Assembly: GCA_017476705.1 (NCBI GenBank)
Contig: JAFUZI010000012.1
Span: 1-23,273, forward strand
Source of the DNA: Bacilli bacterium
Lineage (GTDB): Bacteria > Bacillota_I > Bacilli_A > RF39 > UBA660
DNA length: 23,273 nt
Direction of reading: 5' to 3'
Shown piece by piece: positions 21,759 through 23,273 of the stretch (within the stretch, counting starts at the first letter, position 1; each line of letters begins with the position of its first letter). The notes beneath the pieces were generated by a model. The model made no database searches and was not told the origin of the DNA. It was given only the letters and a program-made list of their open reading frames with translations. A program made the position numbers and the translations under genes.

Positions 21759-21765
21759 ATTATGT

Positions 21766-22398
21766 ATGAAATATATAGTAGATGGTGAAGAATATACTGT
21801 TATTATAAATAAAAAAAATAACAAAAATACATATATTAGAGTTAAAGAAGATTTAATAATATATGTGACAACTAATTATTTTGTAACAAATGGTATGGTA
21901 AAAAAAATACTTGATGACAATTATAATTATCTGAAGAAAAATATAGAAAGGATGAAAATTAAACAAGAAAAGAATAGAGAATTCTATTATTTAGGCAATA
22001 AATATGATATAATAATTATTGATAATAAAAAGATTGAAATTATAGATAATAGGATATATGTAAAAAGTATAGATTCTTTAAATAGGTGGCTAAAAAAAGA
22101 AATGAAAAGAATATATGCTGAGAGACTAAGCATTATTTATAATAGATTTAGTGAAAATATTCCATATCCGAATTTACGCCTTAGACATATGAGTACAAGA
22201 TGGGGTGTATGTAATAAAAAAACCATTACAATAACTCTTAATACTGAACTTATAAAGTATAATATAAGATGTCTAGATTATGTTATAGTGCATGAGCTTT
22301 CTCATCTTGTATATTTTAATCATTCAAAAGATTTTTGGAGTTTGGTATCTAAATATTGCCCAAATTACAAAGAAATAAAAAAAGAATTAAAGGATTGA
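21766..22398 (+). CDS. YgjP-like metallopeptidase-domain protein (DUF45)
   Basis: 210 residues from ATG 21766. An in-frame GTG at 21733 is rejected because it lies in the preceding terminator. An N-terminal beta-rich region (YTVIINKKNNKNTYIRVKE at about 10-28) is followed by the DUF45 core: LRHMSTRWGVCNKKTITITL split as MSTRWGVCN near 142-151 and LNTELI, then the zinc site H176-E-L-S-H180 with H186, and the tail FWSLVSKYCPNY. Zincin fold related to YgjP/WLM and SprT; YgjP itself has been described as a UTP pyrophosphatase, so peptidase activity should not be assumed. Stop codon TGA. The M23 gene follows 4 bp later, so the two form an operon. Confidence 0.9.
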   Translation: MKYIVDGEEYTVIINKKNNKNTYIRVKEDLIIYVTTNYFVTNGMVKKILDDNYNYLKKNIERMKIKQEKNREFYYLGNKYDIIIIDNKKIEIIDNRIYVKSIDSLNRWLKKEMKRIYAERLSIIYNRFSENIPYPNLRLRHMSTRWGVCNKKTITITLNTELIKYNIRCLDYVIVHELSHLVYFNHSKDFWSLVSKYCPNYKEIKKELKD

Positions 22399-22402
22399 TT
22401 TT

Positions 22403-23273
22403 ATGAAAAAAATATTAGATATATTTGTTATAGTTATAATACTTTTGCCAACCTTTATTGTGCCTGATATAACACATGCAAAGACATTGGGAGATTTAAA
22501 AAATGAGCTTAAGAGGAAACAAGATGAGTATAGTGCATCAGAGCAAAAAAAGCAATTAACAGAACAACAAATTCAAAAAACAAATCAAGATATTGTTGAT
22601 ATTAAAAACAGTATTAAGCAAACTGCAGTTGATATTAACAATTTACAAGCTGATATTGATGCTTTATATACAAGGATAGCTGATAAAAAAGCTGAGGTTA
22701 AAAAAATAGTGAATTTTGTTCAAAAATCAAGTGGTGTATCATCATATCTTGAATATATTTTTGGGGCTAAATCATTTACTGATCTTATTTATAGAGCTGC
22801 AGTTGCTGAACAAATGAGTGCTTATAATGAAAAATTGGTTAAAGAATATAATGAACTAATTGAACAAAATAAAAATAAGCAAACTGAGCTTGCAAGTAAG
22901 CAAGTAAAACTTGGCGAAGATCAAAAATCATTAGAAGAAAAAGTTAAATCATTAGGTCAAGAATTAGAAGAAGAAAAATCTACTGGATTAAGTATTGCTG
23001 AAGAAATAAAATCACAAAAAGAAATAATTGAGATGTATCAAAGTAGAGGATGTAAAGATAATGAAGATATTAAATCATGTGGAAGAAGTTTACTTCCTGC
23101 TGGTACAGCTTTTTATCGCCCAACAGATTATGGTAGAGTTACAAGTGAATTTGGTTATAGAGCTTTATTAAGTGGATGGCATGAAGGACTTGATGTAGGT
23201 GTATCAACTGGTACAAAAGTATATTCAGTTGGAATTGGACTTGTAGCTGATGTTTATTATAAAAAAAGCTGTG
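22403..23273 (+). CDS. EnvC-like murein hydrolase regulator / M23 peptidase (3' end outside window)
   Basis: Open to the window end, at least 290 residues. Start ATG 22403, with AAAGGA upstream overlapping the end of the zincin gene. Signal peptide 1-26 (hydrophobic 6-19, cleavage after THA). Then a long coiled coil (about 30-210: repeated Q/K/E-rich heptads, with the KKIVNFVQKSSGVSSYLEYI segment and IFGAKSFTDLIYR, typical of EnvC/PcsB-type linkers). The M23 (LytM) domain begins at about 245: VTSEFGYR and W-H260-E-G-L-D264, the first two zinc ligands. The remaining HxH motif lies beyond the window, so whether it is active or a degenerate activator cannot be decided. Two cysteines (C217, C226) between coil and M23 domain could form a disulfide outside the cell. 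Confidence 0.88.
   Translation, partial: MKKILDIFVIVIILLPTFIVPDITHAKTLGDLKNELKRKQDEYSASEQKKQLTEQQIQKTNQDIVDIKNSIKQTAVDINNLQADIDALYTRIADKKAEVKKIVNFVQKSSGVSSYLEYIFGAKSFTDLIYRAAVAEQMSAYNEKLVKEYNELIEQNKNKQTELASKQVKLGEDQKSLEEKVKSLGQELEEEKSTGLSIAEEIKSQKEIIEMYQSRGCKDNEDIKSCGRSLLPAGTAFYRPTDYGRVTSEFGYRALLSGWHEGLDVGVSTGTKVYSVGIGLVADVYYKKSC

Noticed and set aside
21733..21765. GTG 21733 as start of the zincin
   Set aside because: It lies in the terminator of the preceding gene and upstream of the -10 element.
1..23273. CRISPR array, tRNA or rRNA gene, insertion sequence or prophage
   Set aside because: No spaced direct repeats, no tRNA-like cloverleaf or GTTCRA element, no transposase or terminal inverted repeats were seen on reading the window.
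1..23273. Mollicute-type code with TGA as tryptophan
   Set aside because: All full-length genes use TGG for tryptophan and a TGA ends the zincin gene at 22396-22398.

Overview
The window is very AT-rich DNA from a walled, low-GC Firmicute (Bacilli-like). It resembles uncultured gut lineages near Erysipelotrichales/RF39, but this placement is inference from gene content. Support: the divIVA-ileS synteny with a T-box leader; a class B PBP and a DivIVA, meaning a cell wall; YfhO, Tex, the YtqA-like radical SAM protein and a four-cysteine L33; GGAGGTGAT-type ribosome binding sites. TGA is used as a stop (22396-22398) and tryptophan is TGG, so the code is the standard one and not that of Mollicutes.

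Layout. 1-774: end of divIVA, an unannotated promoter-hairpin-terminator unit that looks like a small RNA, then an isoleucine T-box leader. 774-3872: a type 2 isoleucyl-tRNA synthetase with the swapped GxHH signature. 3899-4210: a compact convergent unit that I read as a new type I toxin-antitoxin locus: a 29-residue membrane peptide on the minus strand with a very strong Shine-Dalgarno, an overlapping antisense RNA, and mRNA ends that are perfectly complementary to each other. 4277-9724: tgt, two small membrane proteins, endonuclease IV, a small DUF2624-like protein and PBP2. 9815-12036: L33, EF-P, an orphan 165-residue protein and MutM. 12088-17684: an exported polymer-forming (bactofilin-like) membrane protein, YfhO and Tex. 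17767-21085: a YhcG-type PDDEXK nuclease, a convergent YtqA-like radical SAM protein and a YfcC/DcuC-type carrier. 21142-23273: an orphan coiled-coil protein, a YgjP-like zincin with an apparently leaderless mRNA, and the start of an EnvC/M23 murein hydrolase regulator that runs off the window.

Most genes form one- or two-gene units. A recurring layout is a stop codon inside or next to an intrinsic terminator, then within about 10-30 bp an extended -10 promoter (TGnTATAAT) without a clear -35, then an AGGTGA-type ribosome binding site. Functions are housekeeping: translation (ileS, tgt, rpmG, efp), base excision repair (nfo, mutM) and envelope (divIVA, pbp2, yfhO, M23). The accessory elements are the toxin locus, the small RNA and the YhcG nuclease. 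All calls come from reading the sequence; no database search was run.
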